DNA from: Gracilimonas sp040117685
GTDB lineage: Bacteria; Bacteroidota; Rhodothermia; Balneolales; Balneolaceae
Length of the DNA stretch: 64,000 nt
Assembly (NCBI RefSeq): GCF_040117685.2
Contig: NZ_JBEDYP020000002.1
Location: forward strand, 1 to 64,000
Reading direction: 5' to 3'
Positions 28,012 through 37,334 of this stretch are shown here, one piece after another. How positions within the stretch are numbered: position 1 is the stretch's first letter; each line of letters opens with the position of its first letter. The notes below the pieces were generated by a model. The model did not search any database and was not told the origin of the DNA. It worked only from the letters and a program-made list of their open reading frames with translations. Both the position numbers and the translations under genes were made by a program.

Positions 28012-28479
28012 ATGGTTTTTAAGTTTGAGAAATTAGAGGTTTGGCAACTGTCTATTGATTTAGCTAATGAGGTGTATTCTTTAATTGATAGTTTGCCTGA
28101 CTCTGAAAAGTTTAACCTAACTTCACAAATTCGTAGAGCTGTTACATCTGTATCTTTGAATATTGCTGAAGGTTCGACCGGTCAAACTGATCCAGAGCAA
28201 ATCCGGTTTATTGGATATGCTCATAGATCATTAATGGAGGTAGTAGCCTGTCTTATTCTTATGAAGAAGAGAGATTATATTTCTACAGATCTTTACGAGA
28301 AACTATATCAGAATTCGGAAAAATTATCTGCTAAGTTATTAGCCATGAAAAGGTATATCTCCAAAAAGGATTTCAATCGAATGAGCCTGATGAAAGTTAT
28401 GAATTCGATTAAACAGTGGTCATTCGTCGTCTGTCAGTGGTCGTTCGTCGTAATCCATCGTCATAAACTACAGGAATAA
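28012..28479 (+). CDS. Four-helix-bundle protein (S23/bIVP-Avd-like)
   Basis: A 155-residue protein of the 23S rRNA intervening-sequence/four-helix-bundle family. It shows FEKLEVWQLSIDLANEVYSL, then FNLTSQIRRAVTSVSLNIAEG (the family core), and later AHRSLMEVVACLI. Relatives include the Avd protein of diversity-generating retroelements, but no reverse transcriptase is nearby. The last 26 residues (two copies of QWSFVV) are encoded by the flanking minisatellite rather than by the family domain. Base use is more AT-rich than in the neighbours, which fits an inserted cassette. Confidence 0.88.
   Translation: MVFKFEKLEVWQLSIDLANEVYSLIDSLPDSEKFNLTSQIRRAVTSVSLNIAEGSTGQTDPEQIRFIGYAHRSLMEVVACLILMKKRDYISTDLYEKLYQNSEKLSAKLLAMKRYISKKDFNRMSLMKVMNSIKQWSFVVCQWSFVVIHRHKLQE
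28414..28462 (-). repeat. Right minisatellite of the four-helix-bundle cassette
   Basis: Two tandem copies of CAGTGGTCATTCGTCGT-type units, inverted relative to 27951-27988. They lie inside the reading frame of the four-helix-bundle gene and encode its C-terminus. The native AGGA ribosome-binding site of holB lies just beyond. Confidence 0.8.
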
Positions 28480-29661
28480 ATGAACATCAAGTTTGGAAAC
28501 AGAAGAATAATCGGACAAAGCCGGGCAAAGGAGCAGGTTGAGCGTATGCTGGCTTCCGACCGGATTAGTCATGCCTATCTCCTTTCAGGACCTTCCGGGG
28601 TTGGTAAAACAGCATTTGCCCTGGCTTTTGCCGAGGCCATCAATGGTATCGATCACCTCAGTGATTTGGGAGAATATAAGGCCTCAAAAAAGTCATCCTG
28701 GTTTACCCATCCGGATATTCATGTCTTCATCCCAAAACCGACATCAGCTAAAACAGAAGAACTTCGCGACCGGCTGGAACTACTTGCTAAGGATCCATAC
28801 GAAATTATTGATTTCTCCCAGCGGCCTTCCTTAGATGATGATTCATCTAAAAACCTGCAGGCCTTCTACCCTATTGATTATTTTCGGGATGATATCAGAC
28901 CTATAGCCAAGCTAAAACCTAATGAAGGGAATCGCGTGGTTATCATTCTCACTCATGTGGAGACGATGAGAAAAGAGACGGCCAATGCCTTCCTGAAATT
29001 ATTGGAAGAACCTTCTGATCGTTTGATGTTTATACTCACTACAGAAAGTTATGAAAGCCTGCTTCCCACTATCACCTCACGATGCCAACATATTCCATTG
29101 GGTGCACTTAAAGATCGGGAAGTAGAGCAGGGATTAATTGATGTGGATGGTGTGGACCCGGACGCTGCGGCTTACCTTGCCAGGGTTTCGAACGGCAATT
29201 ATGCCATGACACGATTCTTTGATGTCTCCAGGCTGAAGGAGAACCGGGAATCTGTAGTAGAATATCTTCGGATGGCGTTCAGCCAGGATGCAAACGGCTT
29301 ATCGACGCTTGTTCAGGATTGGCAAAGTTCTCAAAACATCGAAGGGTTGATTGCTATGACCAACCTTATTGAGATGTATATCCGGGATTTGATGGTGTAC
29401 AGAGAAACCGGCAATAAGAAATTTATCACCAACATTGATCAGCTGGATTCCATACAAAAGTTTGTGAAGGCTCTGGATGATGCCCGGTTGGAGGAAATGA
29501 TTACCCATTTGGATGAATTCCGACCTGCCCTACGCCAAAATGTAAACCCTAAGCTGATATTTATTGTTTTGGCATTACGATTTTCAACCCTGATGCGCGG
29601 ACTGGATCCCATCATTCCTGATGATGAAAACTGGAAACACGTCCCCGCATTTGTAGAATAG
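28480..29661 (+). CDS. holB: DNA polymerase III delta' subunit (clamp loader)
   Basis: A 393-residue AAA+ protein with GPSGVGKTAFALAFAEA as Walker A (near residue 40), an EEPSDRLMFILTTESYESLLPTI sensor region (seen around residue 172), and SRCQ as the SRC motif. This is the delta' or gamma/tau ATPase core. The length and the lack of a C-terminal tau domain favour delta'. An AGGA site precedes the ATG, which directly follows the stop of the inserted four-helix-bundle gene. dapF follows after 3 bp. Confidence 0.87.
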   Translation: MNIKFGNRRIIGQSRAKEQVERMLASDRISHAYLLSGPSGVGKTAFALAFAEAINGIDHLSDLGEYKASKKSSWFTHPDIHVFIPKPTSAKTEELRDRLELLAKDPYEIIDFSQRPSLDDDSSKNLQAFYPIDYFRDDIRPIAKLKPNEGNRVVIILTHVETMRKETANAFLKLLEEPSDRLMFILTTESYESLLPTITSRCQHIPLGALKDREVEQGLIDVDGVDPDAAAYLARVSNGNYAMTRFFDVSRLKENRESVVEYLRMAFSQDANGLSTLVQDWQSSQNIEGLIAMTNLIEMYIRDLMVYRETGNKKFITNIDQLDSIQKFVKALDDARLEEMITHLDEFRPALRQNVNPKLIFIVLALRFSTLMRGLDPIIPDDENWKHVPAFVE

Positions 29662-29664
29662 CTC

Positions 29665-30489
29665 ATGAAAGAAATTACGTTTCATAAAATGCAGGGAGCC
29701 GGTAACGACTTTGTGGTTATCGACAACCGGAAGTACGGCTTCAGTTTGGATGAGATCATAGAGTTTACCCCAAAACTATGTGACCGGAAGTTCGGGATTG
29801 GCGGGGATGGAATGTTAGTACTTCAACCCTCTGAAAAGCAGGAAGTTGACTATACCATGATTTACCGGAATGCCGACGGAAGTGATGCCGGTATGTGTGG
29901 AAACGGGGCGCGCTGCCTGGTATTCTTTGCTTTCAAAAACGGCTTTAATGCCACTCAGACCTTCAATGTTCACGATAACGTATATGAAGCTGAAGTACAT
30001 GGCGATAATAGCGTTAGCATCCATTTTCCGGTACATGTTCAACCTGAAAAAAGGATTTTAAATGGTTTAGAACTTATTCAGGCTGATACTGCCACCGAAC
30101 ACCTGATCACATTTGTTCCTGAGGACAAACTCGAAAATGAAAAGGAACTGGTTAATACAGGCAGCGAATTAAGATATCATCCCGATGTAAACCCTCCCGG
30201 CAGCAATGTGAATTTTGTTTATGATGAATCGGGGGAATGTATTCACCTTCAGACCTATGAGCGAGGTGTGGAAGGCCTCACATTGGCTTGTGGAACCGGG
30301 GCATTAGCTTCAGCCGTTGCTACTCATTTCAACAGTCAGCAGAATGCTACACATGCTACCTACACGGTAAAAGTGAAAGGAGGAACGCTCAAAGTTTCAT
30401 TCGATTTTAATCCGGATACATCCACCTATCATCAATTAATTTTAACGGGACCTGCTCATTTTGTTTTTGAAGGAATCTACTCTTTATAA
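29665..30489 (+). CDS. dapF: Diaminopimelate epimerase
   Basis: A 274-residue cofactor-independent epimerase converting LL- to meso-diaminopimelate for lysine and peptidoglycan. The two catalytic cysteines are in AGMCGNGARCL (near residue 74) and TLACGTGALAS (near residue 208). The N-terminal KMQGAGNDFVVID is diagnostic. Its 3' end overlaps the next gene by 29 bp if that gene uses the TTG start. Confidence 0.97.
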   Translation: MKEITFHKMQGAGNDFVVIDNRKYGFSLDEIIEFTPKLCDRKFGIGGDGMLVLQPSEKQEVDYTMIYRNADGSDAGMCGNGARCLVFFAFKNGFNATQTFNVHDNVYEAEVHGDNSVSIHFPVHVQPEKRILNGLELIQADTATEHLITFVPEDKLENEKELVNTGSELRYHPDVNPPGSNVNFVYDESGECIHLQTYERGVEGLTLACGTGALASAVATHFNSQQNATHATYTVKVKGGTLKVSFDFNPDTSTYHQLILTGPAHFVFEGIYSL

Positions 30490-31771
30490 ATTTTCACTCA
30501 TCTTAATTGCCGGAATATTGCTCGGCGGGTGTTCGGCATCCATTTCCAACTCGGTTAATAATCAGAACAATGGCCGACAATATCTAAGCCGTTATCTTGT
30601 TCCCAATCAGCTGCCGGCACCAAAATCCATCCAAAGTGTGCAGTTGTACCGTAAAGGAAGTGATAATAACCCACCCATTATCGAACTCGATTCACCCCAA
30701 AAAATGGTTCTCGCCTTTGACGAGTTGTCCGATGTATCCGGTCAGTTTCGGATTACTTTCACCCATCATGATCAGGAGTGGAATAACAGTAATATCCCGG
30801 AAGACTGGTATTTAAACGGTATAAATGAAATTATTGTAGGCAGTGGAGAAAAGAATGAGTTAAGCGACCCAGACTTTTTTCATTATGAAACCGAATTCCC
30901 GAACAACCGGCTGAAGTTTAAAATAAGCGGTAACTACATGCTTCATGTTTCAGACTTTAATTCCGGCGTTAAGCTCTTTTCCCTTCCCTTTTTTGTAACA
31001 GAAGAAACCGGTGAAATACGGTCTTGGGTTGAGACGGTGTACAATGCAGGTCAGCGTTATAACGCTATCGATCAGCCGTTCAGTGAGTTTATATACCCTG
31101 ACTTTATTGAATTTCCCCAGTTCGACCTGAGCTTTTATTTTGTTCAAAACCGCTTTTGGGGTGATCAAAAGCAGTCCGAAAATTATGATTTCTCCGAACA
31201 GGACCGTTCACAGTTTCATCTATCAAGAGAAAAAGCCTTTCCTGCTAACTATGATTTTATGGGCTTGAACCTCAATACTCTTTCGGTGGATGGCCGTCAG
31301 ATTATTGATATACAATTTGGGCAAACTCCTCCATTGGTTGTTCTAAGAGAAGACATCCTCAACTTCACTTCTGACCCAATAAGCAGCTGGACGTCCAGCT
31401 TTGGGAATCCGAAAAGTTCAACCGATTCCCGTTATGCCAGTGTCCGCTTTCGTTTTGATGATGGCGGAAGATTCACGGAAGACGATGGGGTGTATCTGGT
31501 GGGAGATTTTAACCAGTGGCTGCTTTCAGAGAATAATAAGTTGAGCTACAATGAGGACTCCGGATATTGGGAAACTACCTCCCTTATAAAGCAAGGAAAT
31601 TATACCTATAAATATGCCATAAAAGACGGTAGGTACGGAATTAATGACCTCATTCTAAGCGATTCTATCACACGTCAAAATCAGGAGTATGCAAGTTTTG
31701 TGTACTTTCAGGATCCGGAATACCGATACCAGCGATTACTTCAGGTTCAGATATTCCGGAGTACTGAATAA
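30461..31771 (+). CDS. DUF5103 lipoprotein, type IX secretion plug-like
   Basis: A 436-residue lipoprotein with a hydrophobic segment ending in the lipobox LLGGC (Cys near residue 24). The N-terminal domain (IQSVQLYRKG, PPIIELDSPQKMVLAFDEL, FDLSFYFVQNRFWGDQ) matches DUF5103, the family that includes the Plug protein of the type IX secretion translocon. The C-terminal 110 residues resemble a carbohydrate-binding-like/AMPK-glycogen-binding fold (DDGVYLVGDFNQW, GYWETTSLIKQGNYTYKYAI). The start is TTG within dapF; no ATG lies before the lipobox. No other secretion genes are nearby. Confidence 0.75.
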   Translation: MFLKESTLYKFSLILIAGILLGGCSASISNSVNNQNNGRQYLSRYLVPNQLPAPKSIQSVQLYRKGSDNNPPIIELDSPQKMVLAFDELSDVSGQFRITFTHHDQEWNNSNIPEDWYLNGINEIIVGSGEKNELSDPDFFHYETEFPNNRLKFKISGNYMLHVSDFNSGVKLFSLPFFVTEETGEIRSWVETVYNAGQRYNAIDQPFSEFIYPDFIEFPQFDLSFYFVQNRFWGDQKQSENYDFSEQDRSQFHLSREKAFPANYDFMGLNLNTLSVDGRQIIDIQFGQTPPLVVLREDILNFTSDPISSWTSSFGNPKSSTDSRYASVRFRFDDGGRFTEDDGVYLVGDFNQWLLSENNKLSYNEDSGYWETTSLIKQGNYTYKYAIKDGRYGINDLILSDSITRQNQEYASFVYFQDPEYRYQRLLQVQIFRSTE

Positions 31772-31777
31772 GTTGCT

Positions 31778-34700
31778 TTAGAAGTCTATTCCAAGTGAAA
31801 AGTAGTGAATAGGGTCGTCGCCAAATCCTTCTCTGCCATATGGCCAGCCCACATCATATCTGAAAGGTAATCCGAATACGATGGTACGTAATCCAAAACC
31901 GGCTCCAATCAGGATGTCCCCGTCATAGTATGGAGCTTCAAATTGCACCGGTCCCTGCGGAGTCTGGGCTTGGTCACTAAAACGTTCTTCTGCAATTTTA
32001 AAGTCCAGTTTAGCCTCATTAATTACAGGTTCTCCGTTATCCAGCAGTCCGTAGTCTATTCGCTCACCCCATGCGGTGCCTACATCAAGAAACGCAGCTC
32101 CCGTAATATTATAGAATGGGAGAATTGGCAGTGCACCAGGAACAACAGCAGCAAACAATGGGAATCTAAATTCTGCATTTATTAATGAGAAATTGCTTCC
32201 GTAAATACTGTTGTAGGCATAGCCGCGAACCGGTAAAGCAGGAACGGTAAAGAAGCTATCCGTCAGCTTATCAAAGGAAAGACCGTTATTGCTAAACTGT
32301 TGGTTAATCCAACCCAACCGGCCACCCATAAAATAGGTCTGTTTATCGGGACCTATGGAAGTAGCACCGGAAGCTCGCAAGGCGATGGAATACTGCCCGC
32401 TTCGGCCCAGGCCTATATATTGTCTGAAATCAGCCAATACAGATCCAAATTGTGGCGCATTCTCTCCCACACCGGGACTGCCGGAAATTCCGATCGAGTA
32501 GCGTCGCCCTCCTCGTGGAGTTAAAAAGCCCGGCAGGGTACGGTCGTTAGTAAATACAATTTCCGGATAAAGAAACAGGCTTCGCTGATTATCCGGTTGG
32601 TTTGCACTGGTTGATATACCTGCATAACGGTCACTAACCGAGCTGTAATCCCGGGTTATGCCCATAGCGGAGAATCCGAAATCGATTCGCTTAAACTTGT
32701 TAAATGGATACTGAACGTTCACAGAACCACCGAATGTCCGGAACCGAATCAGTTCTCCAAAAATGGTCTGGTATCTTCTGGAAGTGTGGAAGTATGAGCC
32801 AAACCAGTTCGTACGGTTTTTCAGGTACCCATACTGAATGGAATAGTCACTGTTACGCAGATCCGTCACAAAATTCGTTCCCAATGCTATCTGATGATCT
32901 CCCAACAGGTCGCTGATAATAAACTGCGTTTGGGCAGCAGATCCATACGTGGAAGCTACAAAGGTAGGATTGTAAGCTATATCCGTAGTGAATTTGAGGC
33001 GGTAATTCTTGGGCTGAAAACGACCATCGTCTGTAATATTATTTTCCGGAGTGAAGCTTTTTATGTCTTCGAGTTCAAGAGTGGTATCCTCCATTACTTC
33101 GGTGCTGAACACATAATTTCTGAAATCTATTTCGTCAGATTCTTCCTCCTCAACCTGCTCCTGCTCTGCTCCTTCACCGGTGCCTTCTGTCCCTTCAGTC
33201 CCGGTTTCGGAATCTTGTTCAACTTCTTCGTCAGCAATGGCAACACGTTCACCTTCCAGGCTCAAGCCATCGGCAAATAGTTGCTGAGCATACCGGATAG
33301 CCGGAACCCGGGTGAGTTTACTCTCTGAAGCTCTTCGTTGCGCCCAGTAATTCCTGGAGAGAACATCTCCCTTTTCCCTGTTGAAAGGAGATCTCAATAA
33401 GAAAATATCGAGGTACCCTTCATTAATGGAATTAAAAGCCAATCGTGAACCGTCACCACTTATAGAAATCTGAGAAGTTCCGGTTTGTAAATTCGTTATA
33501 GGGGTCGATGTACGCGTATCCAAATTGTATTCATACACGTTCAGGATTCCGTTTTCATCGGAGATATAAACCAGGCGACCGTCTCTGGTTGTTTGCGGAC
33601 CTTTTTCACTCCATGTTGGTGTATTAGTCAGCCGTGTGGCCGTTGTTCTGGCGTTCAGGTTAACCCGATATATATCGGTTTGATAGATGCTCTCATCACT
33701 CAGCAAATCATAACTCAGAGTAAAATTGTGAAGTGCAACTTTCTCGCCCCGGTCTGAGGTAAAATACACAGTTTCTGAGTCCGTGCCCCAGGCCGGCTGC
33801 ATATCCGAGAAGAAATCACCGGTAACATTAATCAGTTTCCCTGTTTCGAGGTTGTACACAAAAATGTCCTGATAGGGACCAATGTTTCCATCGAAGGCTA
33901 ATTTTTTGCCATCCGGCGACCAGGCAATAGATGCAATGGCATCCAGGTTTGGAAATTTCAGTTTATCAATCTTGCCGGTGTCGTAATTAATGAGTGCAAT
34001 ATCATCCCTTCCTTTGGATTTTGTTGATATCGCAATCCTATTGCCATCCGGCGACCAGGCAATATTTGGATTCAAAATATTCAGCTCCTCAAACTCAGGA
34101 TTATCCTCTCCCCTGATCAAGGTCTTCAGTTTTCTTCCATCAATGGCGCTGATAGCTACAACGTCAAAATACCCTCTTCTGTTAGTGATGAAGGCTACTT
34201 TATCGCCCTGTGGAGATATGGCCGGGCTTGTATTATAAGAGCCATACTGTCCCCGTTTAGTCAGCTGATTGGCAATCATGTCGGCCCGTTCCCGTTCAGC
34301 AACCTCCGGATAGTATCTTTCCTGAAGGGCATCTTGCCAGGCTTTATCGAGTTCTTCAAAATTCAATCCCAACGACTGTTGCAATCCAACTTCTACACTA
34401 CGAGTGGTTTTAATTCGCTGTAATATCTCAGCAATTTTCTGGCGGCCATATTCTTCAACCACAAAGTTCCAGAACGACTGCCCGCCCCTGTAAGCATAGT
34501 AGCCACCGAGGTACTGAAGTGGAGGTAAGTAGTTGTTGATAACCGCATCCCGGACATACATATCCGTATTCGTATCCCAGCCTAATGCTGTGTACTCTGC
34601 GAGGCCTTCTTCAAACCAAAGCGGAAACTGAAGCTGGATATTATTTCGAATAATGGAATTGATGGTACCGCCATAAAACATATCGTTAAACACGGCATGA

Positions 34701-35134
34701 ACCAGTTCGTGATGAAGGGTACGACGGAAATCGGCATAATCACCGGCGAAAGGAACCGTCATCCTATTCTTCATTTTGTCAGTCACCCCGCCGATTCCCT
34801 CTGCACTGGTTGGCAGATTCACTACATTGGTCTGGGAGAAATCGTTGTGAGAATCGTAAACGATAAGCGTAATACGATTTGATATTTCATGGTTAAAATC
34901 TTCGGTCAGTTGTTTGTAGGCCGATTCGATACTCTTTGCCCCAAATTCAGCCAGCTCATAATTCTTTTCTCCGTAGTAGTATACATCGAAATGTTTGGAC
35001 TGAATATAGCGCCATTCAAAGTCCTCATAAACAACCCTGTTCTTACCAAACGAATAATACTGAGCAAGAGCCGGTGTACCGGTCATAAATAATACGGCTG
35101 CGAGTAGTACAACTGAACTAATTTTAACTTTCAT
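31778..35134 (-). CDS. Protease-like/TolB propeller/beta-barrel outer-membrane protein
   Basis: A 1118-residue exported protein with a signal peptide (VVLLAAVLFMTGTPALAQ). Three parts are visible. Residues 35-265 are a peptidase-MA-like domain with a zinc motif HELVH at 142-146. Residues 280-600 are a TolB/PD40 propeller with repeated blades such as NIAWSPDGNRIAIST and SIAWSPDGKKLAFDG. A Glu-rich acidic linker lies near 640-670, and a C-terminal barrel domain (about 700-1118) ends in FSLGIDF, like BamA/Omp85-type proteins. Probably a surface-anchored processing or assembly factor. It lies downstream of rnr, and 6 bp separate its stop from the convergent lipoprotein gene. Confidence 0.75.
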   Translation of the reverse strand: MKVKISSVVLLAAVLFMTGTPALAQYYSFGKNRVVYEDFEWRYIQSKHFDVYYYGEKNYELAEFGAKSIESAYKQLTEDFNHEISNRITLIVYDSHNDFSQTNVVNLPTSAEGIGGVTDKMKNRMTVPFAGDYADFRRTLHHELVHAVFNDMFYGGTINSIIRNNIQLQFPLWFEEGLAEYTALGWDTNTDMYVRDAVINNYLPPLQYLGGYYAYRGGQSFWNFVVEEYGRQKIAEILQRIKTTRSVEVGLQQSLGLNFEELDKAWQDALQERYYPEVAERERADMIANQLTKRGQYGSYNTSPAISPQGDKVAFITNRRGYFDVVAISAIDGRKLKTLIRGEDNPEFEELNILNPNIAWSPDGNRIAISTKSKGRDDIALINYDTGKIDKLKFPNLDAIASIAWSPDGKKLAFDGNIGPYQDIFVYNLETGKLINVTGDFFSDMQPAWGTDSETVYFTSDRGEKVALHNFTLSYDLLSDESIYQTDIYRVNLNARTTATRLTNTPTWSEKGPQTTRDGRLVYISDENGILNVYEYNLDTRTSTPITNLQTGTSQISISGDGSRLAFNSINEGYLDIFLLRSPFNREKGDVLSRNYWAQRRASESKLTRVPAIRYAQQLFADGLSLEGERVAIADEEVEQDSETGTEGTEGTGEGAEQEQVEEEESDEIDFRNYVFSTEVMEDTTLELEDIKSFTPENNITDDGRFQPKNYRLKFTTDIAYNPTFVASTYGSAAQTQFIISDLLGDHQIALGTNFVTDLRNSDYSIQYGYLKNRTNWFGSYFHTSRRYQTIFGELIRFRTFGGSVNVQYPFNKFKRIDFGFSAMGITRDYSSVSDRYAGISTSANQPDNQRSLFLYPEIVFTNDRTLPGFLTPRGGRRYSIGISGSPGVGENAPQFGSVLADFRQYIGLGRSGQYSIALRASGATSIGPDKQTYFMGGRLGWINQQFSNNGLSFDKLTDSFFTVPALPVRGYAYNSIYGSNFSLINAEFRFPLFAAVVPGALPILPFYNITGAAFLDVGTAWGERIDYGLLDNGEPVINEAKLDFKIAEERFSDQAQTPQGPVQFEAPYYDGDILIGAGFGLRTIVFGLPFRYDVGWPYGREGFGDDPIHYFSLGIDF

Positions 35135-35152
35135 AATTGAGAGTATTAAAAG

Positions 35153-37324
35153 TTATTTGGCTAATCCGAAGTCAATTTGTCGTTTTTCCAAGTTGGTGCT
35201 TTTAACATAAACCCGGATTTCGTCGCCAAGCTGAAACTGTTTGCCACTCTTGCGGCCTACCAGGGCATGGCGCTTTTCATTGAAAACGAAATAATCACTT
35301 TTCAGATCGCTCATTCTTATCATTCCTTCACAGTAAATGTCTTTTAGGTTCACAAAAATTCCCCTTTCCATCACACCACTAATAATTCCGTCAAATTTTT
35401 CCCCGGTTTTACCGCTTAAAAACTCTACCTGCTTCAATTTAATAGAGTCACGTTCGGCATCAACAGCAACTCGCTCGCGCTCGCTGCAATGTTCTCCATC
35501 TTTCTTGAGCTGATCGTGGGTATAAACCCTGGCTCCTGAATTGTAACCTTTTAACAGCCGATGCACAATAACATCTGGGTAACGGCGAATAGGACTGGTA
35601 AAGTGTGCATAGTGTCCAAAGCCTAACCCAAAGTGCCCAACATTATTCGGAGAATATTCTGCCTTGGCCATTGCCCGCAACATTAGTCCGTTAACGATAT
35701 ATTCAAGGCTTGTATTTTCCACTTTTTTAAGAAGGTCGTTAATCTTCTTTGGTGAGATGTTATCCCCTACCTCAAACTTGATTCCTATAGGTTTAACCTG
35801 CTCCGCAATGGAAGCCAGTTTCTCCTGGTCCGGTTTGTCGTGTACCCGGTAGAAAAATGGGTATAAGTCTTTTGAGCGCTTCTTATCTGACTTTTTGCGC
35901 AATTCTTCCACGTGCATAGCCACGGTTTTATTGGCCATAAGCATACACTCCTCAATCAGGCGATGAGCAAAAATACGTTCTTTCAGAATTACTTTGAGCG
36001 GCTTTCCGTCATCATCTAATACAAACTTGGGTTCGGGCGTATCGAAGTCGATGGCGCCTTCACGGAATCGTTTGTCGAGCAGTATTCGGGCTAACTCTTC
36101 CGCCAGCTTCACCTCTTTGGCATATTTGTGATTCTTGCCTTCAATCACTTCCTGGGCTTCACCATACGTAAACCGCTGCTTGGAATGAATCACGGTTTCC
36201 TCGACAGAATAATCCACCAGTTTGCCATTAGGAGCAATCTCCATGAAGCAGCTGTAGGTCAGCTTATCTTCATTAGGTCGTAGGCTGCACACCCCGTTAC
36301 TCAGCACCTCAGGAAGCATGGGAATCACGCGATCCACCAAATATACGCTGGTTCCCCGGTTGTGTGCTTCTTCATCCAGAATGGTTTTCGGGGTGAGGTA
36401 ATGGGTTACATCTGCAATATGAACCCCCAGGTAATAATTTCCATTATCCAGTTTTTTAATGCTTAACGCATCATCAAAGTCTTTGGCATCATCCGGGTCG
36501 ATCGTAAATACATTCTCATCTCTTAAATCACGACGTCTTTGGCATTCCTCTTCGGGAATCTCGGTAGGAATCTGGTTCGCATACTCTTCCACTTGTTTTG
36601 GGAATTCAGCAACCATATCGTTTTCAGCTAATATGGACAATACATTGGCATCGTTTGAACCCGATTTACCCAGCACCGATTTGATTCGGGCCTCTGGCAA
36701 CGCTTTGGGATGAACCCAATTCACCAGCTCAAAAATAACTTTATCTCCATCCTGAGCACCATTTACAGATTCCGGGAGTACGAAAAAGTTAGTGTGGACT
36801 GATTTCTTATCCGACTCAATTACAAAATTCTCTTTACTGACTTTAGAAAGTGTTCCAACGTAGAAATCTTTCCCTCGGCCCAGTATTTCAAGAATTTTTC
36901 CCCGGGGTTGCCCCGAGCCTTTCTTTTGGCCGGTTATCTTAACCCGTACTCTGTCATCATTAAGGGCAGTTCCCACATCGCGGGATGAAATCATGACATC
37001 CTGATCCAATTCATCGGTTATTACATATCCGGTTCCTCGGACAGAGATATCAATTTTACCTTCTACAATGTTAGACGAATTGCCGGATTTCTTTTTCTTC
37101 TTTTTGGCATCCTTCCCAAGAAAAACATAATTGTCCTTCCTGCTGATCGTTTTCCGATTAGCCAACCGGCTTAATGACTTATCCAGTCTTTTTATTTCGT
37201 TGTTACTTTCCAAGCGAAGTACGCTTATAATCTGCTCTCTTGTTAGCTTACCGTTGGGGCTGTTCTTCAATAAATCAACAACCAGATCTTCAAATTTACT
37301 TAGTCTGTCTTTCTTACTACTCAT
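35153..37324 (-). CDS. rnr: Ribonuclease R
   Basis: A 723-residue 3'-5' exoribonuclease that degrades structured RNA. A winged-helix N-terminus is followed by cold-shock domains, the RNB catalytic domain with TIDPDDAKDFDDALSI (near residue 272; the aspartates bind magnesium), HYAHFTSPIRRYPDVIVHRLL near residue 565, and a C-terminal S1 domain (ISGVMERGIFVNLKDIYCEG). It follows tamB by 10 bp on the same strand. Confidence 0.97.
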   Translation of the reverse strand: MSSKKDRLSKFEDLVVDLLKNSPNGKLTREQIISVLRLESNNEIKRLDKSLSRLANRKTISRKDNYVFLGKDAKKKKKKSGNSSNIVEGKIDISVRGTGYVITDELDQDVMISSRDVGTALNDDRVRVKITGQKKGSGQPRGKILEILGRGKDFYVGTLSKVSKENFVIESDKKSVHTNFFVLPESVNGAQDGDKVIFELVNWVHPKALPEARIKSVLGKSGSNDANVLSILAENDMVAEFPKQVEEYANQIPTEIPEEECQRRRDLRDENVFTIDPDDAKDFDDALSIKKLDNGNYYLGVHIADVTHYLTPKTILDEEAHNRGTSVYLVDRVIPMLPEVLSNGVCSLRPNEDKLTYSCFMEIAPNGKLVDYSVEETVIHSKQRFTYGEAQEVIEGKNHKYAKEVKLAEELARILLDKRFREGAIDFDTPEPKFVLDDDGKPLKVILKERIFAHRLIEECMLMANKTVAMHVEELRKKSDKKRSKDLYPFFYRVHDKPDQEKLASIAEQVKPIGIKFEVGDNISPKKINDLLKKVENTSLEYIVNGLMLRAMAKAEYSPNNVGHFGLGFGHYAHFTSPIRRYPDVIVHRLLKGYNSGARVYTHDQLKKDGEHCSERERVAVDAERDSIKLKQVEFLSGKTGEKFDGIISGVMERGIFVNLKDIYCEGMIRMSDLKSDYFVFNEKRHALVGRKSGKQFQLGDEIRVYVKSTNLEKRQIDFGLAK

Positions 37325-37334
37325 TCAAATATTC

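Noticed and set aside
28012..28479. Diversity-generating retroelement
   Set aside because: The four-helix-bundle protein resembles Avd, but no reverse transcriptase, template repeat or variable repeat was found nearby.
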